A stretch of DNA of 64,000 bases from Polaribacter batillariae (GTDB lineage: Bacteria > Bacteroidota > Bacteroidia > Flavobacteriales > Flavobacteriaceae), in assembly GCF_017498485.1 (NCBI RefSeq), contig NZ_CP071795.1, forward strand, positions 3,718,501 to 3,782,500. Reading direction: 5' to 3'. Numbering within the stretch: position 1 is the stretch's first letter; each line of letters opens with the position of its first letter. The notes beneath the pieces were generated by a model, which worked only from the letters and a program-made list of their open reading frames with translations, ran no database searches and was not told the DNA's origin. A program made the translations under genes and the position numbers. Positions 1 through 8,316 of the stretch are shown piece by piece.

Positions 1-63
1 TTTCTTTATAATTTTTGATAAATCATCAGAAACTATATATTGATTGTTGAAACTGGCTTTTTA

Positions 64-420
64 TTAGTAATCTTGAACTAAAACTTCAGTAGGAATATGA
101 AGTGTTGCATTCAGTTTTCTAATCATTCCTAAAGTTAGTTTGCGCTTTTTGCTTAAAATTTCACTAACTCTACTTTTAAATCCAACAACTTCGGCTAAAT
201 CTTTTTGTTTCATTCCCATTTGTTCCATTCGAAATTTAATTGCCTCAATTGGGTCTGGCATTCCAATAGCAAAGTTCTCATTTTCATATCTGTCAATTAA
301 GATTGAAAGAATTTCTAATTCGTCTCCTTGTTCAGTTCCTTTTTTTGCATCAAAAATCTCTTCAAGTCTGTTTAGAGCGTTTTGATAGTCTTTTTCGTTT
401 CTTATGGGTGTTATTTTCAT
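64..420 (-). CDS. higA: HigA-family antitoxin (XRE HTH)
   Basis: This 118-residue protein has a helical N-terminal half and an XRE-type helix-turn-helix at about residues 58-115, including the stretch MKQKDLAEVVGFKSRVSEIL. This is the layout of HigA antitoxins, which bind and neutralise a HigB ribonuclease and repress the shared promoter. It lies three bases after the stop of the toxin gene on the same strand, in the toxin-first order typical of higBA. Regulation is probably by autorepression at a palindrome upstream of higB (752-766). The class is assigned with good confidence from the pairing; activity is inferred. Confidence 0.85.
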   Translation of the reverse strand: MKITPIRNEKDYQNALNRLEEIFDAKKGTEQGDELEILSILIDRYENENFAIGMPDPIEAIKFRMEQMGMKQKDLAEVVGFKSRVSEILSKKRKLTLGMIRKLNATLHIPTEVLVQDY

Positions 421-423
421 ATA

Positions 424-717
424 TTAAATATTATTTGCATCTATGTTGTCGTATTCTGCGTGGGTTCCAATGAATCTTATCCAGCATATTTGGTATTCGA
501 AGTTGAATTTTACAATCAAGCGATAGTTATTACCTTTAATATTATAAACCAGTCTGTTGTCTTTTAAAATACTTGCACTTGGATAATCGTTTTTTAATTC
601 ATTGATATTTTTCCATGCAGATTTTTCAGTTTCTCTAAACCAAGATTTTAATTGATCTTCACAGTCAGCATGTTTTTTCCAAAAATCTCGCAAAGTTCGT
701 TTCGCTATTACTCTCAC
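424..717 (-). CDS. higB: HigB-family type II toxin (mRNA interferase)
   Basis: This is a 97-residue RelE/HigB-fold protein. It begins MRVIAKRTLRDFWKKHAD and contains the W-x-N followed by a NNYRLIVKF strand and the terminal GTHAEYD segment that are characteristic of the HigB_toxin family. These toxins cleave mRNA on the ribosome. It is the first gene of a two-gene operon with higA, which starts three bases after this stop. The full family length is present and no lesion is visible, so the toxin may be active. The identity rests on family resemblance and operon structure. Confidence 0.85.
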   Translation of the reverse strand: MRVIAKRTLRDFWKKHADCEDQLKSWFRETEKSAWKNINELKNDYPSASILKDNRLVYNIKGNNYRLIVKFNFEYQICWIRFIGTHAEYDNIDANNI

Positions 718-751
718 ATTTCTCCAATTTTTAACAAATATAACAAAAAAG

Positions 752-766
752 TTACCAAATTGGTAA
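752..766. promoter_or_regulatory. Putative HigA operator palindrome
   Basis: TTACCAA-A-TTGGTAA is a perfect 7-bp inverted repeat around one central base, centred about 42 bp upstream of the higB start codon. On the minus strand it is followed by TATATTTG, which fits the Bacteroidota -7 element TAnnTTTG, so a bound repressor would cover the promoter. Autorepression of higBA by HigA at such palindromes is known for the family; the assignment here is inference. Confidence 0.5.
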
Positions 767-924
767 TTTATTCATTTTTTTTCAGCTTGCTGCAAACAAT
801 GTCAAATAATTTTTTTCAAAGAAATTTTATATATCCTTATTTTCTTCAATAAAATTATAATCTTCAGTATAATCTTAAGAATAGCTTGAATTAATTTGTT
901 TCAATGCGATTTTTACTTACATTT

Positions 925-3072
925 TTACTTTACCAAAGCCAATTGAATTCGTTTTCTAAGCACATCAACCTCTAAAACTTTTACTATAATTTGCTGTTGT
1001 AAAGACACAATGGTATTGACGTCTTTTACAAAAGTATCTGATAAATTAGACACGTGAATTAAACCACTTTCTTTAATACCAATATCCACAAAACAACCAA
1101 AATTGGTAATGTTGTTTACAATTCCAGGTAGTAATTGTCCTGTTTTTAAATCATTTATTGTTTTAATGTTTGCATCAAAAGCAAAGACTTTGGCTTTTTG
1201 TCTTGGATCCACTCCTGGTTTTTCTAATTCTTTAATAATATCTTTTAGAGTAGGTAAACCAGCATTTTCTGAAATATAATTTTGTAAATTAATTTTCTGA
1301 AAGATTTCTTTGTTTCCTATCAAATCATCAACTTTACTCTTTAAATCTTTTGCCATTTTATCAACAATAGTATAACTTTCAGGATGCACACCAGAATCGT
1401 CTAAAGGATTTTTACCGTTTTTAATTCTTAAAAAACCAGCAGCTTGTTCAAAAGCTTTTCCGCCTAAACGTGGTACTTTTTTAATTTCATTTCTCGAGTT
1501 GAAAGCACCATTTTCGTTTCTGTATTGTACGATGTTTTCTGCTAGTTTTGGCCCAATTCCAGAAACATAGCTCAGTAAAGATTCACTGGCAGTATTAATG
1601 TTAACACCTACTGTATTTACGCAACTTTCTACAACTGTATCTAAAGATTTTTTCAATTTCGTTTGATCTACATCATGCTGATATTGTCCAACTCCAATTG
1701 ATTTTGCATCAATCTTAACCAATTCTGCCAAAGGATCTTGCAAACGTCTTCCAATAGAAACTGCTCCACGAACTGTAACATCGTAATTGGGAAATTCATC
1801 TCTAGCAATTTTGGAAGCCGAATAAATAGAAGCTCCTGCTTCGCTCACTACAAAAACGTCAATTTTATTTCTAAAATGCACTTTTTTTATCAATTCTTCT
1901 GTTTCTCTAGATGCCGTTCCATTTCCAATCGCTATCGCTTCAATTTGATAGGCTTCTGCTAAAGAACTAATTTTTTTAATGGCATCAAAAGAGTGATTTT
2001 GAGGAGCGTGAGGAAAAATAGTTTCGTTATGCAGTAAATCTCCTTGCTCATTTAAACAAACCACTTTGCAACCCGATCTAAAACCAGGATCTATTGCCAA
2101 CACTCTTTTTTCTCCCAAAGGAACTCCTAATAACAATTGTTTTAAGTTTTTTGTAAAAACTAAAATGGCATTTTCATCTGCCTTTTCTTTAGCGATAGAT
2201 AATGCTTCATTAGATAAAGAAGGAAATAATAGACGTTTATAAGCGTCTTCAATTGCTAACTGAATTTGCTCTGAACATGCGTTTTGCGAACGAATCATTC
2301 GATCTTCCATTTTTTGCAAAACTCGTTCATTATCTATCTCTAATTTTACACGAATAAAACCTTCGCTTTCAGCTCGTAAAATAGCCAACAATCTGTGTGA
2401 TGGAATTCTGTTTAAAGATTCGCTCCAATCGAAATAATCTTTAAATTTTTGTGCTTTGGAACTTGTACTGAGCGCAGACGAAGTGTCCTCTTTTTTAGTC
2501 TTAATTACTTTGGATGAAATTTGCGCAAATCGTTCAAATTGATAACGAATATTATTTCTAATATCCGTTCGTTCATTAATCCATTCGGCAATAATAAAAC
2601 GCGCGCCTTCCAAAGCTTCTTCAATGGTTTCAACATCATTATTTATGTATTTTGATGCAGTATATTCTAAATCATTTACACGTTGACTCATCATCATTTT
2701 AGCTAGTGGTTCTAAGCCTTGTAAACGTGCGGTTTCTGCTTTGGTTTTTCGTTTCTTTTTAAAAGGTAAATACACATCTTCTAAAGCAATTAAATCTTTA
2801 GCATTGTTTACTTTTTGTGTTAATTCGTCTGTTAAAACATGTTGTTCTTCTAACGCTTTCAAAATGGCGATTTTTCGTTTTTCTAAAGTTTCGTAAAGTT
2901 CTTTGAATTTTACAATTTCTCCAATTTCAACTTCGTCTAAATTGCCTGTCATTTCCTTTCGATATCTGCTGATAAAAGGAATGGTTGCCTCTTTATTTAA
3001 TAATAAAATGGTGTTTTCTATAGATTGTTTAGAAAGTTGTGTTTGTTGGACTATGTATTGAAGTAGTTGCAT
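925..3072 (-). CDS. tex: Tex-family RNA-binding transcription accessory protein
   Basis: This 715-residue protein has the Tex layout: an N-terminal helical region, a YqgF/RNase H-like domain around residues 320-440 (VLAIDPGFRSGCKVV), tandem helix-hairpin-helix motifs (LLSYVSGIGPKLAENIVQYR) and a C-terminal S1 RNA-binding domain. Tex proteins act in the cytoplasm on nucleic acids and influence transcription and RNA turnover. The length is normal for the family apart from a Ser/Thr-rich segment near residue 200 (EDTSSALSTSSK), which coincides with an interspersed palindromic repeat in the DNA. The gene stands alone; the ATG at 3070-3072 opens directly on the conserved N-terminus. Confidence 0.93.
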   Translation of the reverse strand: MQLLQYIVQQTQLSKQSIENTILLLNKEATIPFISRYRKEMTGNLDEVEIGEIVKFKELYETLEKRKIAILKALEEQHVLTDELTQKVNNAKDLIALEDVYLPFKKKRKTKAETARLQGLEPLAKMMMSQRVNDLEYTASKYINNDVETIEEALEGARFIIAEWINERTDIRNNIRYQFERFAQISSKVIKTKKEDTSSALSTSSKAQKFKDYFDWSESLNRIPSHRLLAILRAESEGFIRVKLEIDNERVLQKMEDRMIRSQNACSEQIQLAIEDAYKRLLFPSLSNEALSIAKEKADENAILVFTKNLKQLLLGVPLGEKRVLAIDPGFRSGCKVVCLNEQGDLLHNETIFPHAPQNHSFDAIKKISSLAEAYQIEAIAIGNGTASRETEELIKKVHFRNKIDVFVVSEAGASIYSASKIARDEFPNYDVTVRGAVSIGRRLQDPLAELVKIDAKSIGVGQYQHDVDQTKLKKSLDTVVESCVNTVGVNINTASESLLSYVSGIGPKLAENIVQYRNENGAFNSRNEIKKVPRLGGKAFEQAAGFLRIKNGKNPLDDSGVHPESYTIVDKMAKDLKSKVDDLIGNKEIFQKINLQNYISENAGLPTLKDIIKELEKPGVDPRQKAKVFAFDANIKTINDLKTGQLLPGIVNNITNFGCFVDIGIKESGLIHVSNLSDTFVKDVNTIVSLQQQIIVKVLEVDVLRKRIQLALVK
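2458..2488. repeat. Interspersed palindromic repeat inside tex
   Basis: The 31-bp segment has the core CTGAGCGCAGACGAAGT with outer arms GGAACTT and AAGTGTCC. The core matches the intergenic elements at 3108-3127 and 5227-5246 almost exactly, but here it lies in frame within tex and encodes the Ser/Thr-rich insert. The reading frame is preserved. Confidence 0.6.
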
Positions 3073-3107
3073 TTTTAGATTGAATTTTAAAAGCTTTTGG
3101 GTTGTCT

Positions 3108-3127
3108 GTTCGAGCGCAGTCGAGAAC
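3108..3127. repeat. Palindromic repeat, family A copy
   Basis: GTT-CGAGCGCAGTCGAG-AAC is a 20-bp imperfect palindrome upstream of tex. The 14-bp core is identical to the copy at 5227-5246, whereas the flanking arm bases differ but still pair, which points to a conserved hairpin. Confidence 0.65.
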
Positions 3128-3145
3128 TATAAAATTGATAAGAAA

Positions 3146-3181
3146 ATAACCTTTCAACTGTGCTCAAGAAGACAAGGTTAT
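3146..3181. repeat. Degenerate family A repeat with 8-bp arms
   Basis: A diverged core CAACTGTGCTCAAGAAG is bounded by the perfect inverted arms ATAACCTT and AAGGTTAT. It lies between the starts and ends of tex and the GNAT gene, about 20 bp from the first family A copy, and could form a hairpin. Confidence 0.5.
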
Positions 3182-3203
3182 ATCTCTAAAATCATTAGCT
3201 TAT

Positions 3204-3719
3204 TTAAGAAATCACTTTTTCAAAAGCCAAACGTTTTGCGCCATAACTAGTATAAATAATACCACAATATTCATACCCCATTTTTTTAATTAAAGCTTGC
3301 ATGGTTTTGTTATCTTCATGCGTATCAATTTTTAAACTTCTAATATTTTTTTCTTTTAACTGTTCATGCAATTGCTCAAAAACAAATTTTGAAATGCCTT
3401 TTCCTCTATGATCTTTACTCATCGCTAATCTATGAATTATTCCATAAGGTTCAGATTCATCTTGTATCCAATTACCATCAATTACTTTTTTATAAGTAGG
3501 TTCTTTTCTTGTGGTAAACATAGTTGTAGCCACAATAGTGTCATTTTCATTTAAAATAACATAGCTTTCTTTATTGCTAATGTCGTTTTCAACTTGTTCT
3601 TTATTTGGGTATCCATTTTGCCATTGATCTATATTCATTGATTTTAACAATGCTTTTGCATCGTCGATAATTTCCATAATTTTTGGAACATCTTTAAAAG
3701 CAGAACGTCTAATTTTCAT
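3204..3719 (-). CDS. GNAT-family N-acetyltransferase
   Basis: This is a 171-residue GNAT-fold protein starting MKIRRSAFKDVPKIMEI. The acetyl-CoA-binding motif A is clear at RLAMSKDHRGKGISKFVFE (R-G-K-G-I), followed by a DTHEDNKTMQALIKKMGYE segment typical of small-molecule or protein N-acetyltransferases. The substrate cannot be read from the sequence. An upstream in-frame ATG would place the start inside the terminator hairpin downstream of lysA, so the internal ATG at 3717-3719 is preferred. The gene follows lysA on the same strand but is separated from it by that terminator, so it probably has its own promoter. Confidence 0.85.
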   Translation of the reverse strand: MKIRRSAFKDVPKIMEIIDDAKALLKSMNIDQWQNGYPNKEQVENDISNKESYVILNENDTIVATTMFTTRKEPTYKKVIDGNWIQDESEPYGIIHRLAMSKDHRGKGISKFVFEQLHEQLKEKNIRSLKIDTHEDNKTMQALIKKMGYEYCGIIYTSYGAKRLAFEKVIS

Positions 3720-3743
3720 ATCGAATATAATTTGCATTAAAAA

Positions 3744-3784
3744 AGCCACAAAAATCACAATTTTTAAATTGTGTTTCTGTGGCT
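3744..3784 (-). terminator. Intrinsic terminator downstream of lysA
   Basis: The arms AGCCACA-aaaat-CACAATTT (3744-3763) and AAATTGTG-tttc-TGTGGCT (3766-3784) pair along nearly their whole length. On the minus strand the stem is followed by a run of Ts (TTTTTTAA). It sits 24 bp after the lysA stop codon. Confidence 0.8.
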
Positions 3785-3807
3785 AAAATAATTTATTTTT
3801 TAAGATT

Positions 3808-5052
3808 TTAAGCGGTAACTTTCTCTTTTTTAGTTTTACTTTTTGGAGCAAAATCTACCACTTGTTGGTTGTGTAAAATATCTTGAATGGTTTGTCTTTT
3901 TCGAATTAAATAATCTTTTCCATCTACAACCATTACTTCTGCAGGTAAATAACGAGAGTTGTAATTAGATGCCATAGAAAAACAGTAAGCACCAGCATTG
4001 TGGAAACACAGTACATCTTCTTCAGAAATTTCTGCAATTCTTCTGTTAGAACCAAAAGTATCTGTTTCACAAATATAACCTACAACCGAATAATAACGGT
4101 CTCTTCCTTTAGGGTTAGAAATGTTTGTAATATGATGGTACGAATCGTACATCATGGGTCTTACTAAATGATTAAAACCAGAATCTACATGTGCAAAAAC
4201 AGTAGAGGTGGTTTGTTTTACCACGTTTACTTTTGCTAAAAAAGAGCCAGCTTCTGATACCAAAAATTTTCCTGGTTCGAACATTAAGGTAATTTCTTTT
4301 CCATATTCTGTACAAAATTCGTTAAATCTTTCTGATAGTTGAATACCTAATTGTTCGATATCCGTAGAAATATCGCCTTCTTTATAAGGTACTTTAAAGC
4401 CACTACCAAAGTCTATAAAATCGATATTTTTAAATTGTTTTGCCACATCAAATAAAATTTCTGAGGCACGTAAAAAAGTGTCGATATCTAAAATATCCGA
4501 TCCTGTGTGCATATGAATTCCGTTGATATTCATGCCTGTATTTTCTACCACTCTTTTAATGTGAGGAACTTGATGGATGGAAATTCCGAATTTAGAATCG
4601 ATATGACCTACAGAAATTTTAGAATTCCCTCCAGCCATAATATGCGGATTGATACGAACACAAACAGGAATTTCTGGATGTTTTTGCCCAAATAATTCTA
4701 AAATAGAAAGGTTATCGATATTAATTTGAACCCCTAATTTTGCAACTTCTTCGATTTCTTGAAGAGAAACACCATTGGGTGTGTAAATAATATTTTTAGG
4801 GTCAATTCCAGTAGTTAAACTCAATTGCACTTCTTGTATAGAAACCGTATCTAAACCAGCCCCTAAATTGGTTAAAAATTTTAAAATATTTACGTTCGAT
4901 AATGCTTTTACGGCATAATTTAGTTTTAAATTATCAACCGCATTAAATGCACTCGTTAATCGTTTGTATTGAGAGGCAATTTTATCTGTATCGTAAACGT
5001 ATAAAGGACTTCCGTATTTATTTGCTAATTCTAAAAGTTGTGTTCTTTCCAC
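3808..5052 (-). CDS. lysA: Diaminopimelate decarboxylase
   Basis: LysA is a PLP-dependent enzyme that converts meso-diaminopimelate to L-lysine and CO2, the last step of lysine synthesis. The 414-residue protein has the alanine-racemase-like barrel with the PLP lysine in LNYAVKALSN (K49), the HMHTGSD phosphate-binding segment, the glycine-rich FIDFGSGFKVPY loop, and the C-terminal active-site motif GYICETDTFGSNR with its cysteine and E-x-D-x-F. The length is normal. The start ATG at 5050-5052 opens on a conserved N-terminal helix. A strong terminator follows the gene. Confidence 0.95.
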   Translation of the reverse strand: MERTQLLELANKYGSPLYVYDTDKIASQYKRLTSAFNAVDNLKLNYAVKALSNVNILKFLTNLGAGLDTVSIQEVQLSLTTGIDPKNIIYTPNGVSLQEIEEVAKLGVQINIDNLSILELFGQKHPEIPVCVRINPHIMAGGNSKISVGHIDSKFGISIHQVPHIKRVVENTGMNINGIHMHTGSDILDIDTFLRASEILFDVAKQFKNIDFIDFGSGFKVPYKEGDISTDIEQLGIQLSERFNEFCTEYGKEITLMFEPGKFLVSEAGSFLAKVNVVKQTTSTVFAHVDSGFNHLVRPMMYDSYHHITNISNPKGRDRYYSVVGYICETDTFGSNRRIAEISEEDVLCFHNAGAYCFSMASNYNSRYLPAEVMVVDGKDYLIRKRQTIQDILHNQQVVDFAPKSKTKKEKVTA

Positions 5053-5226
5053 AATAATATATTTTTATTTTGGGTCAAAAGTAACCAAATTGTTTAATAA
5101 ACAGGTTTTTGTTTAAAAATATAACAAATTGTTTTTTATTGTGATTTTTATTGTGATTCTTATATTGGTTTTTGAGAGTATTTCGTGCCACGAATTCAAG
5201 AATTATTTTTTATAAAAACAATCTCT

Positions 5227-5246
5227 GGTCGAGCGCAGTCGAGACC
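5227..5246. repeat. Palindromic repeat, family A copy
   Basis: GGT-CGAGCGCAGTCGAG-ACC has the same 14-bp core as 3108-3127, with arm bases changed from GTT/AAC to GGT/ACC so that pairing is kept. Confidence 0.65.
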
Positions 5247-5265
5247 TTATAAAAAAGTAAAATAA

Positions 5266-5332
5266 TCTCTCGAGAACTTTGTTGGCTATTCTCAATTAAA
5301 TTATCATTTAATTTCAGCAATCCTCGAGGAGA
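5266..5332. repeat. Large imperfect inverted repeat
   Basis: The outer arms TCTCTCGAG (5266-5274) and CTCGAGGAGA (5323-5332) pair with one bulge. Inside is a second hairpin, AATTAAA/TTTAATT. The element resembles the palindromic repeats nearby and may be a compound member of the same class. Confidence 0.45.
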
Positions 5333-5516
5333 CAATCGTTATTGAATTTTAAATTTGCGTTATTTTTAAATCATTTTTAGCATAATTTATCATCAAAAAT
5401 AAACCCTAAATTTCCGTTGAAATCCTGTTGATAACTAATTGGTAAATCCGTTTCATTTTTCTCTCTTAAACCCTATTTTTACGAGTACTTCAAACCTAAC
5501 AGTAGTCAGATATTTT

Positions 5517-7376
5517 ATGAGTCAAGAAACAAAATATACAGAAGATAATATTCGGTCTTTAGATTGGAAAGAGCATATTAGAATGCGTCCAGGAATGTAC
5601 ATTGGAAAATTAGGAGATGGCTCTTCTGCCGACGACGGAATTTATATTTTAGTAAAAGAAGTTTTAGACAATTCTATTGACGAATATGTAATGGGTGCTG
5701 GAAAAACCATCGAAATTTCTATTCACGGAAGTAAAGTTACAGTAAGAGATTATGGTCGTGGAATTCCTTTAGGAAAAGTGGTAGATGTAGTTTCTAAGAT
5801 GAATACTGGTGGAAAATACGATTCGAAAGCCTTTAAAAAATCGGTGGGTTTAAATGGGGTAGGTACAAAAGCGGTAAATGCACTTTCTTCTTATTTTAGG
5901 GTAGAATCTTCTCGTGAAGGAAAATCTGCTTCAGCAGAATTTAGTCAGGGAAATTTAGAAAATCAAGAATTTTTAGAAGAAACTTCTCGAAGAAAAGGAA
6001 CCAAAGTTCAGTTTATTCCAGACGAAGCCATTTTTAAAAATTACAAGTTTAGAAACGAATATGTTTCTAAAATGCTAAAAAATTATGTGTATTTAAACCC
6101 AGGTTTAACCATTATTTTTAACGGAGAAAAGTATTTTTCTGAAAACGGATTGAAAGATTTATTGGAAGATAACAACAATCAAGACGATATGTTGTACCCA
6201 ATAATTCACTTAAAAGGCGATGATATAGAAGTTGCCATTACGCACAGTAAAACACAGTATTCAGAGGAATATCATTCGTTTGTAAATGGGCAACACACCA
6301 CACAAGGAGGTACACACCAAGCTGCATTTAGAGAAGCCATTGTAAAAACAGTTCGCGAATTTTACGGAAAAAATTTTGAAGCTTCAGATGTAAGAAAATC
6401 CATTATTTCTGCCATTGCCATAAAAGTAATGGAACCCGTTTTTGAAAGTCAAACCAAAACCAAACTAGGTTCTACAGAAATGGGTGGAGACTTGCCAACG
6501 GTAAGAACGTACATCAACGATTTTGTAAAAACACAATTAGACAATTATTTGCATAAAAATACCGAAGTTGCAGACAAACTTCAGAAAAAAATTATGCAAG
6601 CAGAAAAAGAGCGTAAAGAACTTTCTGGAATTCGAAAATTGGCAAGAGACAGAGCTAAAAAAGCAAGTTTACACAACAAAAAATTACGTGATTGTAGAAT
6701 TCATTTAGGAGATACCAAAAAAGAAGCGCATTTAGAAACCACCTTGTTTATTACAGAGGGAGACTCTGCTTCTGGTTCCATTACAAAATCTAGAAATGTA
6801 AATACACAAGCGGTTTTTAGTTTAAAAGGAAAGCCTTTAAATTCGTACGGCTTAAGCAAGAAAATTGTATATGAAAACGAGGAATTTAATTTATTACAAG
6901 CCGCTTTAAATATCGAAGATGGTTTAGAAGATTTGCGATACAATAACATTGTAATTGCTACAGATGCCGATGTTGATGGAATGCACATTCGCTTGTTGTT
7001 AATTACATTTTTCTTGCAGTTTTTTCCAGAATTAATTAAAGAAGGGCATTTATATATTTTAGAAACTCCGCTCTTTAGAGTAAGAAATAAAAAAGAAACC
7101 TTTTATTGTTATTCTGAAGAAGAAAAACGAGAAGCTATAGAGAAATTAAGAGGAAAACCAGAAATAACGCGATTTAAAGGTTTGGGTGAGATTTCGCCAA
7201 ACGAATTTGTACATTTTATTGGAAACGACATTCGTTTAGACCCTGTAATGTTAGATAAAGAAATGTCTATTGAGCAAATGTTAGAATTCTATATGGGAAA
7301 AAATACGCCCGACAGGCAAAAATTTATTATTGAGAATTTAAAAATTGAGTTGGATACTGTAGAGGAGGAAATGTAA
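5517..7376 (+). CDS. parE: DNA topoisomerase IV subunit B
   Basis: ParE is the ATPase subunit of topoisomerase IV, which decatenates daughter chromosomes together with ParC. The 619-residue protein has the GHKL ATP-binding motifs ([18 protein letters not shown]), the transducer domain, and the Toprim motifs [10 protein letters not shown] and [12 protein letters not shown] with the metal-binding acidic residues. The start is placed at the ATG at 5517 ([15 protein letters not shown]), because the upstream TTG extension is not conserved-looking. A 55-codon ORF begins two bases after the stop, then an ORF6N gene and parC follow on the same strand. Confidence 0.95.
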   Translation: MSQETKYTEDNIRSLDWKEHIRMRPGMYIGKLGDGSSADDGIYILVKEVLDNSIDEYVMGAGKTIEISIHGSKVTVRDYGRGIPLGKVVDVVSKMNTGGKYDSKAFKKSVGLNGVGTKAVNALSSYFRVESSREGKSASAEFSQGNLENQEFLEETSRRKGTKVQFIPDEAIFKNYKFRNEYVSKMLKNYVYLNPGLTIIFNGEKYFSENGLKDLLEDNNNQDDMLYPIIHLKGDDIEVAITHSKTQYSEEYHSFVNGQHTTQGGTHQAAFREAIVKTVREFYGKNFEASDVRKSIISAIAIKVMEPVFESQTKTKLGSTEMGGDLPTVRTYINDFVKTQLDNYLHKNTEVADKLQKKIMQAEKERKELSGIRKLARDRAKKASLHNKKLRDCRIHLGDTKKEAHLETTLFITEGDSASGSITKSRNVNTQAVFSLKGKPLNSYGLSKKIVYENEEFNLLQAALNIEDGLEDLRYNNIVIATDADVDGMHIRLLLITFFLQFFPELIKEGHLYILETPLFRVRNKKETFYCYSEEEKREAIEKLRGKPEITRFKGLGEISPNEFVHFIGNDIRLDPVMLDKEMSIEQMLEFYMGKNTPDRQKFIIENLKIELDTVEEEM

Positions 7377-7377
7377 A

Positions 7378-7545
7378 ATGGGAAAACTTAACAAAAATAT
7401 TTCCCTAATAGCCTTGTTTATTTTAATTTTATTACTTTTTTCAATTAATTTTAGTGATTTAGGAAGTAGAAGTAATTTTGGCTCTTACATTGGAATCATT
7501 GGTTTAATCACTTTTATTCTGGTAAAATCTAAGAAGAATAGTTAA
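7378..7545 (+). CDS. Small two-TM membrane protein
   Basis: This 55-codon ORF starts at the ATG at 7378, two bases after the parE stop codon, with the purine-rich AGAGGAGG in the end of parE as a good ribosome-binding site. It encodes a basic N-terminus, a hydrophobic segment (residues 9-23), a short polar loop, a second hydrophobic segment (36-49) and a KSKKNS tail, which is a plausible small inner-membrane hairpin protein. I do not recognise a family. The tight spacing indicates translational coupling to parE. It is real with moderate confidence; the function is unknown. Confidence 0.55.
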   Translation: MGKLNKNISLIALFILILLLFSINFSDLGSRSNFGSYIGIIGLITFILVKSKKNS

Positions 7546-7588
7546 TAAAAACTAAAGGTGTTAAATTGACTTCTCAAGATTATAAAAA

Positions 7589-8140
7589 ATGAAAAAAGAA
7601 GAGAACTTATTAGTCCCTGATGAAATTATTTCAAACAAAATTTATTTGATTCAAAATCAAAAAGTAATGTTAGATAGAGATTTGGCGGAATTATATCAAG
7701 TGGAAACAAGAGTTTTAAAACAAGCAGTAAAGAGAAAATTAAATCGTTTTCCTGAAGATTTTATGTTTGAATTAACTAAAAGTGAGTTTAAAAATTGGAG
7801 ATCACAATTTGTGACCTCCAATTCTGACAAGATGGGTTTGCGTTATGCCCCAATGGTTTTTACAGAACAAGGAGTTGCCATGTTATCAAGTGTTTTAAAT
7901 AGTGATAGAGCTATAGCAGTAAATATTAAAATTATTAGAATTTTTACAAAAATGCGAGAATTATTAAACGATAATTTAAGCTTAAGATTAGAAATAGAAG
8001 AGATTAAAAAGAAAGTGACCAACCAAAATAAAAATATAGAATTGGTTTTTTCTTATTTAGATGAATTGATAGATAAAAAAGAAAACGAAAAAGAACGAAC
8101 AAAAATTGGGTATAAAAACGATAAAAGAGAAAGCAAATAG
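7589..8140 (+). CDS. ORF6N domain-containing protein
   Basis: This 183-residue protein has an N-terminal ORF6N/KilA-N-like DNA-binding domain: IYLIQNQKVMLDRDLAELYQ, then RFPEDFMFELT and VFTEQGVAMLSSVL, all hallmark segments of the family. A coiled-coil-like region (about 130-165) and a highly charged tail follow. ORF6N proteins come from phages and mobile islands and are thought to bind DNA; the role here is unknown. The gene sits between parE and parC, genes that are usually close neighbours, which suggests acquisition by insertion. A hairpin with a T-run follows it. Confidence 0.85.
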   Translation: MKKEENLLVPDEIISNKIYLIQNQKVMLDRDLAELYQVETRVLKQAVKRKLNRFPEDFMFELTKSEFKNWRSQFVTSNSDKMGLRYAPMVFTEQGVAMLSSVLNSDRAIAVNIKIIRIFTKMRELLNDNLSLRLEIEEIKKKVTNQNKNIELVFSYLDELIDKKENEKERTKIGYKNDKRESK

Positions 8141-8161
8141 TTCGCAAATACACCAGCGTTA

Positions 8162-8186
8162 GGGATTGAAGTGGAAATCCTTTTTA
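8162..8186 (+). terminator. Terminator-like hairpin after ORF6N gene
   Basis: GGATT (8163-8167) pairs with AATCC (8176-8180) and is followed by five Ts. It lies about 20 bp after the ORF6N stop codon. The stem is short, so efficiency is uncertain. Confidence 0.4.
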
Positions 8187-8190
8187 TTGT

Positions 8191-8240
8191 CAGTTCGAGT
8201 GAATTTGAGAAGAATGAACAAATTTGTATCGAGAACAAAA
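8191..8240. repeat. 50-bp interspersed repeat, family B
   Basis: This segment starts CAGTTCGAGTGAATTTG and ends TATCGAGAACAAAA. It recurs in opposite orientation at 57554-57603 with only scattered changes. It can fold, pairing AATTTG with CAAATT and TTCGA with TCGAGAA. It lies about 76 bp upstream of parC. Confidence 0.6.
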
Positions 8241-8316
8241 TAAAAAGATTGCAACACAAAGCCCGTTAAAACGCCCAAAATATAATTACACAATTAAACG
8301 ATTTAACGCTTTTTAA

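Larger units (their letters stand above)
5053..5516. other. Divergent intergenic region with repeats
   Basis: These 464 bp separate the divergent lysA and parE genes. No ORF is convincing. The region holds a family A palindrome (5227-5246), a larger hairpin (5266-5332) and presumably the promoters of both genes. A TTG-initiated extension of parE starting at 5439 is possible but lacks conserved sequence. Confidence 0.6.

Noticed and set aside
5439..5516. TTG-initiated 26-codon N-terminal extension of parE
   Set aside because: The conserved ParE start is [11 protein letters not shown] at 5517; the extension has no conserved sequence.
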